This document shows positions 1 to 5,631 of a DNA stretch of 6,096 bases, piece by piece (the stretch's first letter is position 1; every line of letters begins with the position of its first letter). Source of the DNA: Caryophanales bacterium UBA6769 (GTDB taxonomy: Bacteria; Bacillota; Bacilli; Bacillales; UBA6769). The DNA is taken from assembly GCA_002453275.1 (NCBI GenBank), contig DKGN01000010.1, forward strand, positions 1 to 6,096, read 5' to 3'. A program made the position numbers and the translations under genes. Below the pieces are notes generated by a model that saw only the letters and a list, made by a program, of their open reading frames with translations, was not told where the DNA came from and ran no database searches.

Positions 1-30
1 ACACAGTCCCCCATTACTGGAAGGACTGTT
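1..30 (-). terminator. Probable htpG intrinsic terminator, cut by window edge
   Basis: A perfect 7-bp inverted repeat, ACAGTCC (3-9) and GGACTGT (23-29), lies just after the htpG stop codon at 34-36. It encloses a second small stem (CCA 11-13 with TGG 18-20). Read on the minus strand this makes a stable hairpin right behind htpG. The T-run that would complete the terminator would fall before base 1, so it cannot be seen. Confidence 0.55.
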
Positions 31-33
31 ACA

Positions 34-1911
34 TTAAACTAAAACTTTACAAATGTCATTTGTAAATTCGACAGGATCTTGCACTTGTAAACCCTCGATT
101 AATAGCGCTTGGTTATACAAAATGTTTGTATATAGATTGAACTTATCTTTGTCACTGTCAAATGCCGATTGTAATGATTGGAAAACGTCGTGTTCCACAT
201 TGATTTCTAAGATTTTTTCTGCTTTTACATTTTGATTATCTGGCATAGCACTTAACACTTTTTCCATCTCAATCGTCACTTCTCCATCAGAAGATAAACA
301 AACTGGATGGCTTCTTAATCGCTTTGAAGCTCGTACATCTTTTACTTTTTCTGCTAAAAGCTCTTTCATTTTCTCAAATAATTGTTCATGCTCTTTTGAT
401 TCCGTCTCGGTTTTTTCTTCTTCATCTGAATCAATACCGAGATCCCCACTTGATACGGATCTAAATTCCTTTTCGTCATAATTCATTAGCACTTTAATCG
501 CAAACTCATCAATATCTTCGGTAAAATACAAAATTTCGTAACCTTCTTCGGCTACTACTTCCGTTTGTGGTAATTTTTCAATCCGATCGTATGAGTCACC
601 TGTTGCATAATAAATGTATTTTTGTTCTTCAGGCATACGAGATACGTATTCTTCTAAAGTAACTTGCTTTTTCTCTTTTGACGAATAGAACATAATTAAA
701 TCTTGTAAGTCATCTTTATTTGCACCAAATTCACTATATACACCGTATTTTAATTGTCTGCCAAACGCCTCATAAAATTTCTCGTATTGCTCTCGTTCAT
801 TTTTTAGAAGTTGAAGCAGTTCGTTTTTAATGCGGCGATTAATATTTTTCGCAATAATATTTAACTGGCGGTCATGCTGCAGCATTTCTCTTGAAATATT
901 TAATGACAAATCTTCAGAATCAACCATTCCCTTAACAAAACTAAAATGATCAGGTAATAACTCAGCACATTTGTTCATAATAAGAACGCTATTCGCATAA
1001 AGTTCTAAGCCTTTTTCATACTCTTGTGTGTAATAATCAAATGGCTTCGTTTCGGGAATATACAAGATCGCCTGATATCTTACCATACCATCCGCATGGA
1101 TGTGAATATGCTTTAATGGTTTATCAAATCCGTAATGCTTTTCATTATAAAATTGCTCGTAATCTTCCGTTTTTAATTCATTTCTATTTTTTCTCCAAAT
1201 CGGTACCATACTGTTTACGATTTGTTCTTCTACATGCTCTTCAAATTCATTATCCTCACCCTCTTTTGGCTGTTGGACCGTTACATCCATTTTGATTGGA
1301 TAGCGGATGAAATCAGAGTACTTTTTAATAATTTCTTGTAAACGATATTCATCAAGATATTCATCGTACGACTCATCGTCTGTATTTTCTTTTAACTGCA
1401 AAGTAATTTCAGTTCCAATTTGCTCTCTTTCAAAAGGCTCAATCGTATAGCCATCTGCACCTTTAGACTCCCACTTATAAGCTTCTTCGCTATCTAATGG
1501 TTTACTTATTACTGTAACGACATCTGCGACCATAAAAGCCGAGTAAAAACCAACACCGAATTGGCCGATGATATCATAATCTTCCTCAAGCTCATGCTCA
1601 GATTTAAATGCGAGAGAACCACTTTTGGCTATTGTCCCTAGGTTATTTTCGAGTTCTTCTTTCGTCATGCCAACCCCTGTATCAATGATTCGCAGTGTTC
1701 TTTTTTCTTTGTTTGACTCAATTTTTATGTAATAATTATCCTTTTCAAAAGTTAGGGACTCATCTGTCAACGCCCGATAATAAATTTTATCAATTGCATC
1801 ACTCGCGTTCGAAATTAATTCCCTTAGAAACACTTCCTTTTGTGAATAGATGGAATTAATCATTAGCTCTAATAAACGTTTAGACTCTGCTTGAAATTGT
1901 TTCTTTTCCAA
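34..1911 (-). CDS. htpG: Molecular chaperone HtpG (bacterial Hsp90)
   Basis: This is the cytoplasmic ATP-dependent Hsp90 chaperone, a homodimer that remodels client proteins together with the DnaK system. The 625-aa length is normal for the family. The N-terminal GHKL ATPase domain (about 1-215) shows the Hsp90 signature YSQKEVFLRE at 22-31. E31, N35 and D38 lie in ELISNASDA, and DTGVGM is at 77-82. The ATP lid includes GTIAKSGS (92-99) and GQFGVGFYSAF (116-126). The middle domain carries SREMLQ with R341, the counterpart of the catalytic arginine of E. coli HtpG. An acidic, charged linker-like stretch near 485-505 leads into the C-terminal dimerisation domain. The start codon is TTG (1909-1911). 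It is supported by AAAAGGAG ending 9 nt upstream and by the typical Bacillus-like N-terminus MEKKQFQAESKRLL. The gene is monocistronic as far as seen, and a CIRCE operator upstream suggests HrcA control. Confidence 0.98.
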   Translation of the reverse strand: MEKKQFQAESKRLLELMINSIYSQKEVFLRELISNASDAIDKIYYRALTDESLTFEKDNYYIKIESNKEKRTLRIIDTGVGMTKEELENNLGTIAKSGSLAFKSEHELEEDYDIIGQFGVGFYSAFMVADVVTVISKPLDSEEAYKWESKGADGYTIEPFEREQIGTEITLQLKENTDDESYDEYLDEYRLQEIIKKYSDFIRYPIKMDVTVQQPKEGEDNEFEEHVEEQIVNSMVPIWRKNRNELKTEDYEQFYNEKHYGFDKPLKHIHIHADGMVRYQAILYIPETKPFDYYTQEYEKGLELYANSVLIMNKCAELLPDHFSFVKGMVDSEDLSLNISREMLQHDRQLNIIAKNINRRIKNELLQLLKNEREQYEKFYEAFGRQLKYGVYSEFGANKDDLQDLIMFYSSKEKKQVTLEEYVSRMPEEQKYIYYATGDSYDRIEKLPQTEVVAEEGYEILYFTEDIDEFAIKVLMNYDEKEFRSVSSGDLGIDSDEEEKTETESKEHEQLFEKMKELLAEKVKDVRASKRLRSHPVCLSSDGEVTIEMEKVLSAMPDNQNVKAEKILEINVEHDVFQSLQSAFDSDKDKFNLYTNILYNQALLIEGLQVQDPVEFTNDICKVLV

Positions 1912-1920
1912 TTACAATCT

Positions 1921-1928
1921 CTCCTTTT
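1921..1928 (-). promoter_or_regulatory. htpG ribosome binding site (supports TTG start)
   Basis: On the minus strand this reads AAAAGGAG, close to the Bacillus anti-16S complement. It ends 9 nt before the TTG at 1911-1909. No in-frame ATG or GTG has comparable spacing, so it fixes the unusual start codon. Confidence 0.8.
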
Positions 1929-1938
1929 ACGCTTAAAA

Positions 1939-1965
1939 TTAGCACTCTATTCATGTGAGTGATAA
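1939..1965 (-). promoter_or_regulatory. CIRCE operator (HrcA repressor binding site)
   Basis: On the plus strand the site reads TTAGCACTC, then 9 bp, then GAGTGATAA. The CIRCE consensus is TTAGCACTC-N9-GAGTGCTAA, so 17 of 18 arm bases match and the spacer is exact. The only deviation is at 1962 (A instead of C). The site lies between the predicted htpG promoter (1975-2004) and the ribosome binding site (1921-1928). CIRCE occupies the same place at the groE and dnaK operons of Bacillus. HrcA bound here should repress htpG until heat or misfolded protein titrates GroEL. The HrcA gene itself is not in the window. That htpG is the target is inferred from position. Confidence 0.88.
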
Positions 1966-1974
1966 TCATTAAAA

Positions 1975-2004
1975 TTAATACCATATCACTTATTAAACTG
2001 TCAA
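1975..2004 (-). promoter_or_regulatory. Predicted sigma-A promoter of htpG
   Basis: The minus strand shows a perfect -35 box TTGACA (1999-2004) and, after 18 bp, TATTAA (1975-1980; 4 of 6 matches to TATAAT). A start point near 1968 would place the CIRCE element within the first bases of the transcript, the standard arrangement for HrcA repression. The -10 box is mediocre and the spacer is one base longer than ideal. Confidence 0.6.
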
Positions 2005-2119
2005 TGATTACACATATTTTTAACTGTATTCATCCTGTCTTTGCTTATATGTTTACTCACACCGTTGACCGTCTTCGTCTAGCATTCAATAAACCGTATG
2101 TTTAAACAGGTAAAGTCAC

Positions 2120-2162
2120 AAAAAAAGCCGCTGTTACCACACATTAACGGAATAACATTGGC
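2120..2162 (-). terminator. Possible minus-strand terminator upstream of htpG
   Basis: On the minus strand an imperfect hairpin is followed by seven T (A-run at 2120-2126). One fold pairs GCC/GGC (2127-2129 with 2160-2162) and TGTTA/TAACA (2132-2136 with 2153-2157), with a 2x2 internal loop. An alternative pairs CCG-TTA with TAA-CGG (2128-2136 with 2145-2150), leaving CTG bulged. It could stop antisense transcription that crosses the MBL gene from the Nudix side, so insulating htpG. The stem is weak. Confidence 0.3.
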
Positions 2163-2191
2163 TAATTATTGTATAAAAAATGCGAGACCTT

Positions 2192-2200
2192 TGGTATAGT
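2192..2200 (+). promoter_or_regulatory. Possible extended -10 promoter of the MBL gene
   Basis: TGGTATAGT contains a TATAGT box (2195-2200) preceded by the TGn extended -10 motif, about 50 bp before the gene. No good -35 box is found at 16-18 bp. TTGTAT at 2169-2174 is 20 bp away. A competing candidate is TTGACC (2065-2070) with AATAAA (2088-2093). The assignment is tentative. Confidence 0.35.
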
Positions 2201-2247
2201 ATTGTTGATGAGTACTACATATTACCTAAACATAAACTTTAGAAAGG

Positions 2248-3099
2248 ATGATGTTGGTGCAGTCAGATGCAATCATCAAAGTCATTCGCGTACCGATCCC
2301 TACCCCAACATTATGGCCTCATACGACAACAAATAGCTACATCATTGGAAATGAGAACGAAAGTTTACTAGTTGACGCAGGCTACGATCAAGAGTCGACT
2401 CGTCAAAAGTTAAATCAAGCCATTCAAGAAAACAATCTAGCAACACCAAAGAAAATATTAATTACCCATTCACATCCTGATCACGCCCCAGGTGTTCGCC
2501 AGCTTGTTGATTGGTCACCGATCGTATATTGTCATGAATTAGAAAAGGAAGCGATCGCTAATGCTATCTCTCCTGTTACTAACCTCGTGACGATCGGCCA
2601 TCATGACACGCTCAACATTGCAGGTGCTCAACTGCAAGTTATTCATGGCCCAGGTCATACCGAAGGACAATTAAACCTTTACATCCCTTTATTAAAAACC
2701 TTAATTGCCGGTGATAATATTGTTGCCGAAGGAACGACATGGATTGGGCCACCAGAAGGTAACATGCAAGATTATATGAATACGCTCCACACCCTTAACA
2801 AATTAAAAATGTCACAAATTGGTCCCGGCCACGGTGACTGGGTACATAATCCATATGAGCATATCGAGTTTGTCATTAAGCGAAGAATCCATCGAGAAAA
2901 ACAGATTTTAGCATTTCTAACCGATCATGAGCAGCTTTCATCTGCCGATTTAACAAAAATGATCTATGAGGATTCCATTCATCCAAGTATCTTTGGCGTA
3001 GCACAGCGTACGACTGAAGCCCATTTAATTAAATTAATCGAAGAAAAGAAAGTCGCGAAGCAAGATTCTCAATACGCTAAAATAAATAAGGATTTTTAG
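2248..3099 (+). CDS. MBL-fold metallo-hydrolase with LACTB2-like C-terminus
   Basis: This is a soluble metallo-beta-lactamase-superfamily hydrolase that probably binds two zinc ions. All core ligands are visible: HSHPDH (H74, H76, D78, H79), H137 in GPGHTEG, D156 in AGD, and H195 in GPGHG. VDAG (42-45) is the usual strand-end aspartate motif. After about residue 205 comes a helical region resembling the winged-helix tail of LACTB2-type proteins, which in eukaryotes are endoribonucleases. Substrate cannot be deduced; nuclease, thioesterase or glyoxalase-like activity are all possible. Coordinates give the longest frame from ATG 2248, but that ATG directly abuts the Shine-Dalgarno (AGAAAGG, 2241-2247). 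The TTG at 2254 or GTG at 2257 has better spacing, so the mature protein is likely 2-3 residues shorter. The gene is monocistronic, and its 3' end overlaps the convergent Nudix gene by 23 bp. Confidence 0.88.
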   Translation: MMLVQSDAIIKVIRVPIPTPTLWPHTTTNSYIIGNENESLLVDAGYDQESTRQKLNQAIQENNLATPKKILITHSHPDHAPGVRQLVDWSPIVYCHELEKEAIANAISPVTNLVTIGHHDTLNIAGAQLQVIHGPGHTEGQLNLYIPLLKTLIAGDNIVAEGTTWIGPPEGNMQDYMNTLHTLNKLKMSQIGPGHGDWVHNPYEHIEFVIKRRIHREKQILAFLTDHEQLSSADLTKMIYEDSIHPSIFGVAQRTTEAHLIKLIEEKKVAKQDSQYAKINKDF

Positions 3100-3733
3100 G
3101 CAACTTCAGAGGGTTGCCTTTTTTATAGTTAATTATCGTTTCCAAAGACAAGATTGTTGGTGAAATCATCGGTAATTTACCTTGAGAATATGCGGATAAT
3201 GCTTCTTCTGGTGTAGCCCAAAATGCATTCTCAATTTCATATGTGTCCGGAACAGGCGACTGACCATCAGGTAATTCTGCAAGAAAAAAGCTTGTGTCGA
3301 AACGATAGGGACTTCCTTCCGGTGTGACTAACGTTCCGAAGTATTTTAATTGATTAAAATCAAAATGGAGTTTTTCTCTTTTAAGCAATTCTTCAAATGA
3401 CATTTGTCCTTTAACAAGCTGTTGGCGATATTCTCGTTCTTTTGCTTCATTGAACATAACCGGACGACCATCTGCACGACTGGCGAGTAACACACCGACT
3501 TCTTCAAATAGTTCTCTAGCCGCAGCAATATAATATGCAGGACTTAAAGTTAGATTTGGATGATTAAGAACATGATTATTTCCAACTGTTTCATCCTGCT
3601 CATCTACTGTCCCTCCAGGAAAAACATAATATCCTCCAAGAAACTTCATTGTAATTGGGCGTTTCGTTAAATACACCCTTGATTTACGATCCATTAACAC
3701 TACTGTTGATGCTCGTTTCGGAATAACAGTCAC
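3077..3733 (-). CDS. Nudix hydrolase, NUDT19-like with split Nudix box
   Basis: This Nudix-superfamily protein should hydrolyse a nucleoside diphosphate linked to another moiety, using Mg or Mn. The catalytic helix RELFEEVG (73-80; R73, E74, E77, E78, G80) matches the REUXEEXGU half of the Nudix box. The glycine half, FPGG at 38-41, is separated from it by about 31 residues instead of the usual 12 or so. Such an insertion and the RELFEEVGVLLA helix resemble the NUDT19 branch, whose mammalian members cleave CoA. The substrate here is therefore a guess. Length is 218 aa. The start is GTG (3731-3733), preceded by AAGGTGAG at suitable spacing; no ATG lies nearby in frame. The last codons (GNPLKLP) double as the terminator stem of the opposite MBL gene. 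It is divergent from the RraA-family gene across a 219-bp gap. Confidence 0.88.
   Translation of the reverse strand: MTVIPKRASTVVLMDRKSRVYLTKRPITMKFLGGYYVFPGGTVDEQDETVGNNHVLNHPNLTLSPAYYIAAARELFEEVGVLLASRADGRPVMFNEAKEREYRQQLVKGQMSFEELLKREKLHFDFNQLKYFGTLVTPEGSPYRFDTSFFLAELPDGQSPVPDTYEIENAFWATPEEALSAYSQGKLPMISPTILSLETIINYKKGNPLKLPKNPYLF
3099..3124 (+). terminator. Intrinsic terminator of the MBL gene inside the Nudix gene
   Basis: GGCAAC (3099-3104) pairs perfectly with GTTGCC (3113-3118) around an 8-nt loop, and is followed by six T (3119-3124). The stem begins at the last base of the MBL stop codon. The hairpin is also coding sequence for the C-terminus of the opposite Nudix protein. On the minus strand it lacks a T-run, so it should act in one direction only. 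Confidence 0.85.
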
Positions 3734-3765
3734 GTTCGTCTCACCTTCTATATTTTTAAGTGTAA

Positions 3766-3781
3766 ATTATACTAGTATAAT
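3766..3781. promoter_or_regulatory. 16-bp perfect palindrome with symmetrical -10 boxes
   Basis: ATTATACTAGTATAAT is a perfect palindrome. On the minus strand it presents a consensus TATAAT (3766-3771) 32 bp before the Nudix start, a good -10 position. The best -35 is only TTGCTT (3791-3796), 19 bp away. On the plus strand it gives another TATAAT (3776-3781) pointing towards the RraA-family gene, about 170 bp before its start. It may be the Nudix promoter, a bidirectional promoter, or a dimeric repressor site overlapping the -10. Confidence 0.45.
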
Positions 3782-3914
3782 AAATCTTGAAAGCAAACGG
3801 CAGCTTCCTTCTAGTTTACTATAGATCTAGTTTTTAAAAAAGTTAAATTAGTAAGACAATCTTTAAATTAATGAGATATTATCCTTTAATATGTAACTAT
3901 CTCGCGTTATCATT

Positions 3915-3920
3915 TACAAT
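3915..3920 (+). promoter_or_regulatory. Weak -10 candidate before the RraA-family gene
   Basis: TACAAT (5 of 6 matches to TATAAT) lies 32 bp before the start codon, but the bases 17 bp upstream (TGTAAC) are a poor -35. It may need an activator or be chance. Apart from this, the palindrome at 3766-3781 and a short direct repeat (TCTAGTTT at 3810 and 3826), I see nothing recognisable in the A+T-rich gap 3734-3952. Confidence 0.2.
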
Positions 3921-3952
3921 AAGAAAAACAAAACATCAAAGGAGTTTACAAG

Positions 3953-4660
3953 ATGAAAATAATTGAAAAGATTGACCGGACTGACGAAGCAATTGTTACA
4001 AAATTTAATGAACTGTTACAAAACTATGATTCCGTAACGTGCGCTATTTCAGATAGTATGGAACGATTTAACGCGATGACGTCCGATATGAAGCCCTTGT
4101 TCGATAGTATTCGATTTGCAGGAACTGCTGTCACTGTAAAAACTTTAGCTTCTGATCTTGCAGCAGCGTTTAAAGCGATCGATCTATGTCAACCTGGTGA
4201 CATTATTGTCATTGATTCCAATGGGTCAAACAATACAGCATTTTGGGGCGAAAACATGACAATGTCAGCAATAAACAAAGGGGTTGTTGGAGCGATTATT
4301 GATGGGTGTTGCCGCGATGTTTCTGAAGTACGAGCATTAAAATTTCCGGTTTTTTCAAAAGGTATCGTTCCAAATGTCGCTTCGATATCTGGGTATGGTC
4401 ATGTAAACGTCGATATCCAATGCGCTGGCGTGTCAATTAGCGCTGGTGATCTTATCATTGCAGACGAAAACGGGGTTGTAGTTGTTCCAAAATCTGACGC
4501 AGAGGACGTTTTAGAGAAAACGATTAAATTACTTGAAACGGAACATATTCTTCAAGATAAAATTAAGCAAGGAGCGACGATTGGACAATTAGTCAACATT
4601 GATGATGTGTTCAATCAAGTGTTTGCTTATCAAGAGCGTGCAGTGAATAAAGACAAGTAA
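3953..4660 (+). CDS. RraA / HMG-aldolase family protein
   Basis: This belongs to the RraA-like superfamily, which includes divalent-metal-dependent 4-hydroxy-4-methyl-2-oxoglutarate (HMG) aldolases, oxaloacetate decarboxylases and the E. coli RNase E inhibitor RraA. The fold's marks are FAGTAVTV (55-62), a PGDIIVID strand (81-88), FWGE (97-100), and the metal/substrate motif IIDGCCRD (115-122) with R121 and D122, followed by GDLIIADENGVVVVP (165-179). R121 and D122 match the conserved Arg-Asp of the aldolases, so enzyme activity is likely. The length of 235 aa exceeds the 161-aa E. coli RraA and fits the aldolase-type members better. The ATG start has AAAGGAG 8 nt upstream. It is convergent with the isomerase/dehydrogenase pair, so a role in related hydroxyacid breakdown is plausible but unproven. 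Older annotations call such proteins demethylmenaquinone methyltransferase, which is a misnomer. Confidence 0.85.
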   Translation: MKIIEKIDRTDEAIVTKFNELLQNYDSVTCAISDSMERFNAMTSDMKPLFDSIRFAGTAVTVKTLASDLAAAFKAIDLCQPGDIIVIDSNGSNNTAFWGENMTMSAINKGVVGAIIDGCCRDVSEVRALKFPVFSKGIVPNVASISGYGHVNVDIQCAGVSISAGDLIIADENGVVVVPKSDAEDVLEKTIKLLETEHILQDKIKQGATIGQLVNIDDVFNQVFAYQERAVNKDK

Positions 4661-4705
4661 GTAGAGCGTTCATACGTTAATTAGCTACTTTTCTACTTAA
4701 CAACT

Positions 4706-4730
4706 GAAAAAGAGGGGTCCTTCCCCCTCT
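4706..4730 (-). terminator. Terminator of the isomerase/dehydrogenase operon
   Basis: AGAGGGG (4711-4717) pairs with CCCCTCT (4724-4730) around a 6-nt loop. On the minus strand the stem runs straight into TTTTT (complement of 4707-4711), 4 bp after the dehydrogenase stop codon at 4735-4737. On the plus strand it is followed by CTCATTACTT, a poor T-run, so termination of the RraA-family transcript here would be weaker. A separate weak stem (AAGTAG 4659-4664 with CTACTT 4685-4690) is the only other plus-strand candidate. Confidence 0.85.
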
Positions 4731-4734
4731 CTCA

Positions 4735-5613
4735 TTACTTCTTTACGATTGTACCGCTTTCTTTTTCTAACGGCTTAATGATTGCTGACATATCTTCATC
4801 TGCAAGACCTACTTGAATGGCTGTATTAAATGCTGCTTGTGCCATATTTCCTGTAAATTCGTGTAAGCCTGCCTGCTTCATTAACACGTTCGCTAATTTA
4901 ACATCTTTATGTACATATTTTACTGCTCCACCAGGTTGAAACTGTCTATCTAACACGTAATCTTCCATATGTCTGCGAAGCATACGGCTGTCCCCGTAAC
5001 TAGATTTCAATATATCATAAAGTTGTTCAGACTTGAGTCCTAATGCTGAGCCAACGACCATTGCTTCAGAGCAAGCGAGCGAATGAACCGCTACTAAATA
5101 TTGATTCATTAATTTCGCAACACTACCCATTCCGCTCTTCCCTAAATGCTGGATATTTTCACCCAAAACTTGCAAAGCAGGCAATACAGTTTCATATGCC
5201 TGTTTATCTCCACCGACCATAATTGTCAAAGTACCAGCTTCGGCCCCTTCAGGACCTCCGCTAATCGGAGCATCTAAAAATGAAATGGACCTCTCACGAG
5301 CACGTTCAGCCATTTGTTGGCTCGTATCCATTCCAACTGTTGTGAAATCTATACAAATCGTGCCTGCCTTTGCACGTTGAAAAATAAGGTTATACACTTC
5401 TACTACATCTTCAGGCATTGATAAACATGTGCAAATGACATCCGCTCCTTCAGCCAATTTTTCAATACTGTCAGCTGCTTTTGCACCTTTATCCAAAAAT
5501 GGGATCATTTTTTCTTTCGTTCGATTATAAATGATGACGTCATGCCCTGCTTCAAGTAATCTTGTCGTCATTCTTGAGCCCATAACCCCTAATCCGATAA
5601 AACCTACTTTCAT
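4735..5613 (-). CDS. Beta-hydroxyacid dehydrogenase, tartronate semialdehyde reductase type
   Basis: This cytosolic NAD(P)-dependent oxidoreductase belongs to the 3-hydroxyisobutyrate dehydrogenase / tartronate semialdehyde reductase family (GarR, GlxR). The N-terminal Rossmann domain carries FIGLGVMGSRM (5-15), the family signature with GxGxxG. N30-R31 after the second strand is compatible with NADP(H) preference. DAPISGGPEGA (114-124) is the substrate-binding loop. The catalytic Lys and conserved Asn are K167 and N170 in GSVAKLMNQ, and KDVKLA (236-241) is the conserved C-terminal motif. Length (292 aa) is normal and the gene appears intact. The ATG start is preceded by AGGACGTGA, one mismatch from AGGAGGTGA. 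It lies 18 bp after the isomerase-family gene and is surely cotranscribed. Its partner suggests reduction of tartronate semialdehyde to D-glycerate. Oxidation of a four-carbon acid (DenD/LtnD-like) is the main alternative. Confidence 0.9.
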   Translation of the reverse strand: MKVGFIGLGVMGSRMTTRLLEAGHDVIIYNRTKEKMIPFLDKGAKAADSIEKLAEGADVICTCLSMPEDVVEVYNLIFQRAKAGTICIDFTTVGMDTSQQMAERARERSISFLDAPISGGPEGAEAGTLTIMVGGDKQAYETVLPALQVLGENIQHLGKSGMGSVAKLMNQYLVAVHSLACSEAMVVGSALGLKSEQLYDILKSSYGDSRMLRRHMEDYVLDRQFQPGGAVKYVHKDVKLANVLMKQAGLHEFTGNMAQAAFNTAIQVGLADEDMSAIIKPLEKESGTIVKK

Positions 5614-5631
5614 CTCTTCACGTCCTGTCCG

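Noticed and set aside
53..235. Plus-strand open frame opposite the htpG 3' end
   Set aside because: It lies wholly antisense to conserved HtpG codons, and its translation has no recognisable domain.
1026..1295. Plus-strand 89-codon open frame inside htpG
   Set aside because: It is antisense to the conserved HtpG middle domain, has no ribosome binding site of note, and its composition is that of a shadow frame.
1909..1928. GAAAAGG-type heat-induction element known from B. subtilis htpG
   Set aside because: Only partial matches (GAAAAGA in the first codons, AAAAGG in the Shine-Dalgarno) are present, as expected by chance in such sequence.
2065..2093. TTGACC-N17-AATAAA as the main promoter for the MBL gene
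   Set aside because: The -10 is poor and would give a leader of about 150 nt. The extended -10 at 2192-2200 is better placed; it is kept only as an alternative.
3346..3528. Second minus-strand frame inside the Nudix gene
   Set aside because: It is out of frame within a gene with clear Nudix motifs; the peptide is low in complexity and unrecognisable.
3787..3802. cre-like sequence TTGAAAGC near the RraA-family promoter (CcpA site?)
   Set aside because: Only the left half matches the cre consensus; the central CG and the right half are missing.
3810..3833. Direct repeat TCTAGTTT / TCTAGTTT as a regulator site
   Set aside because: Two 8-bp copies 16 bp apart in A+T-rich intergenic DNA are too short to support without comparative data.
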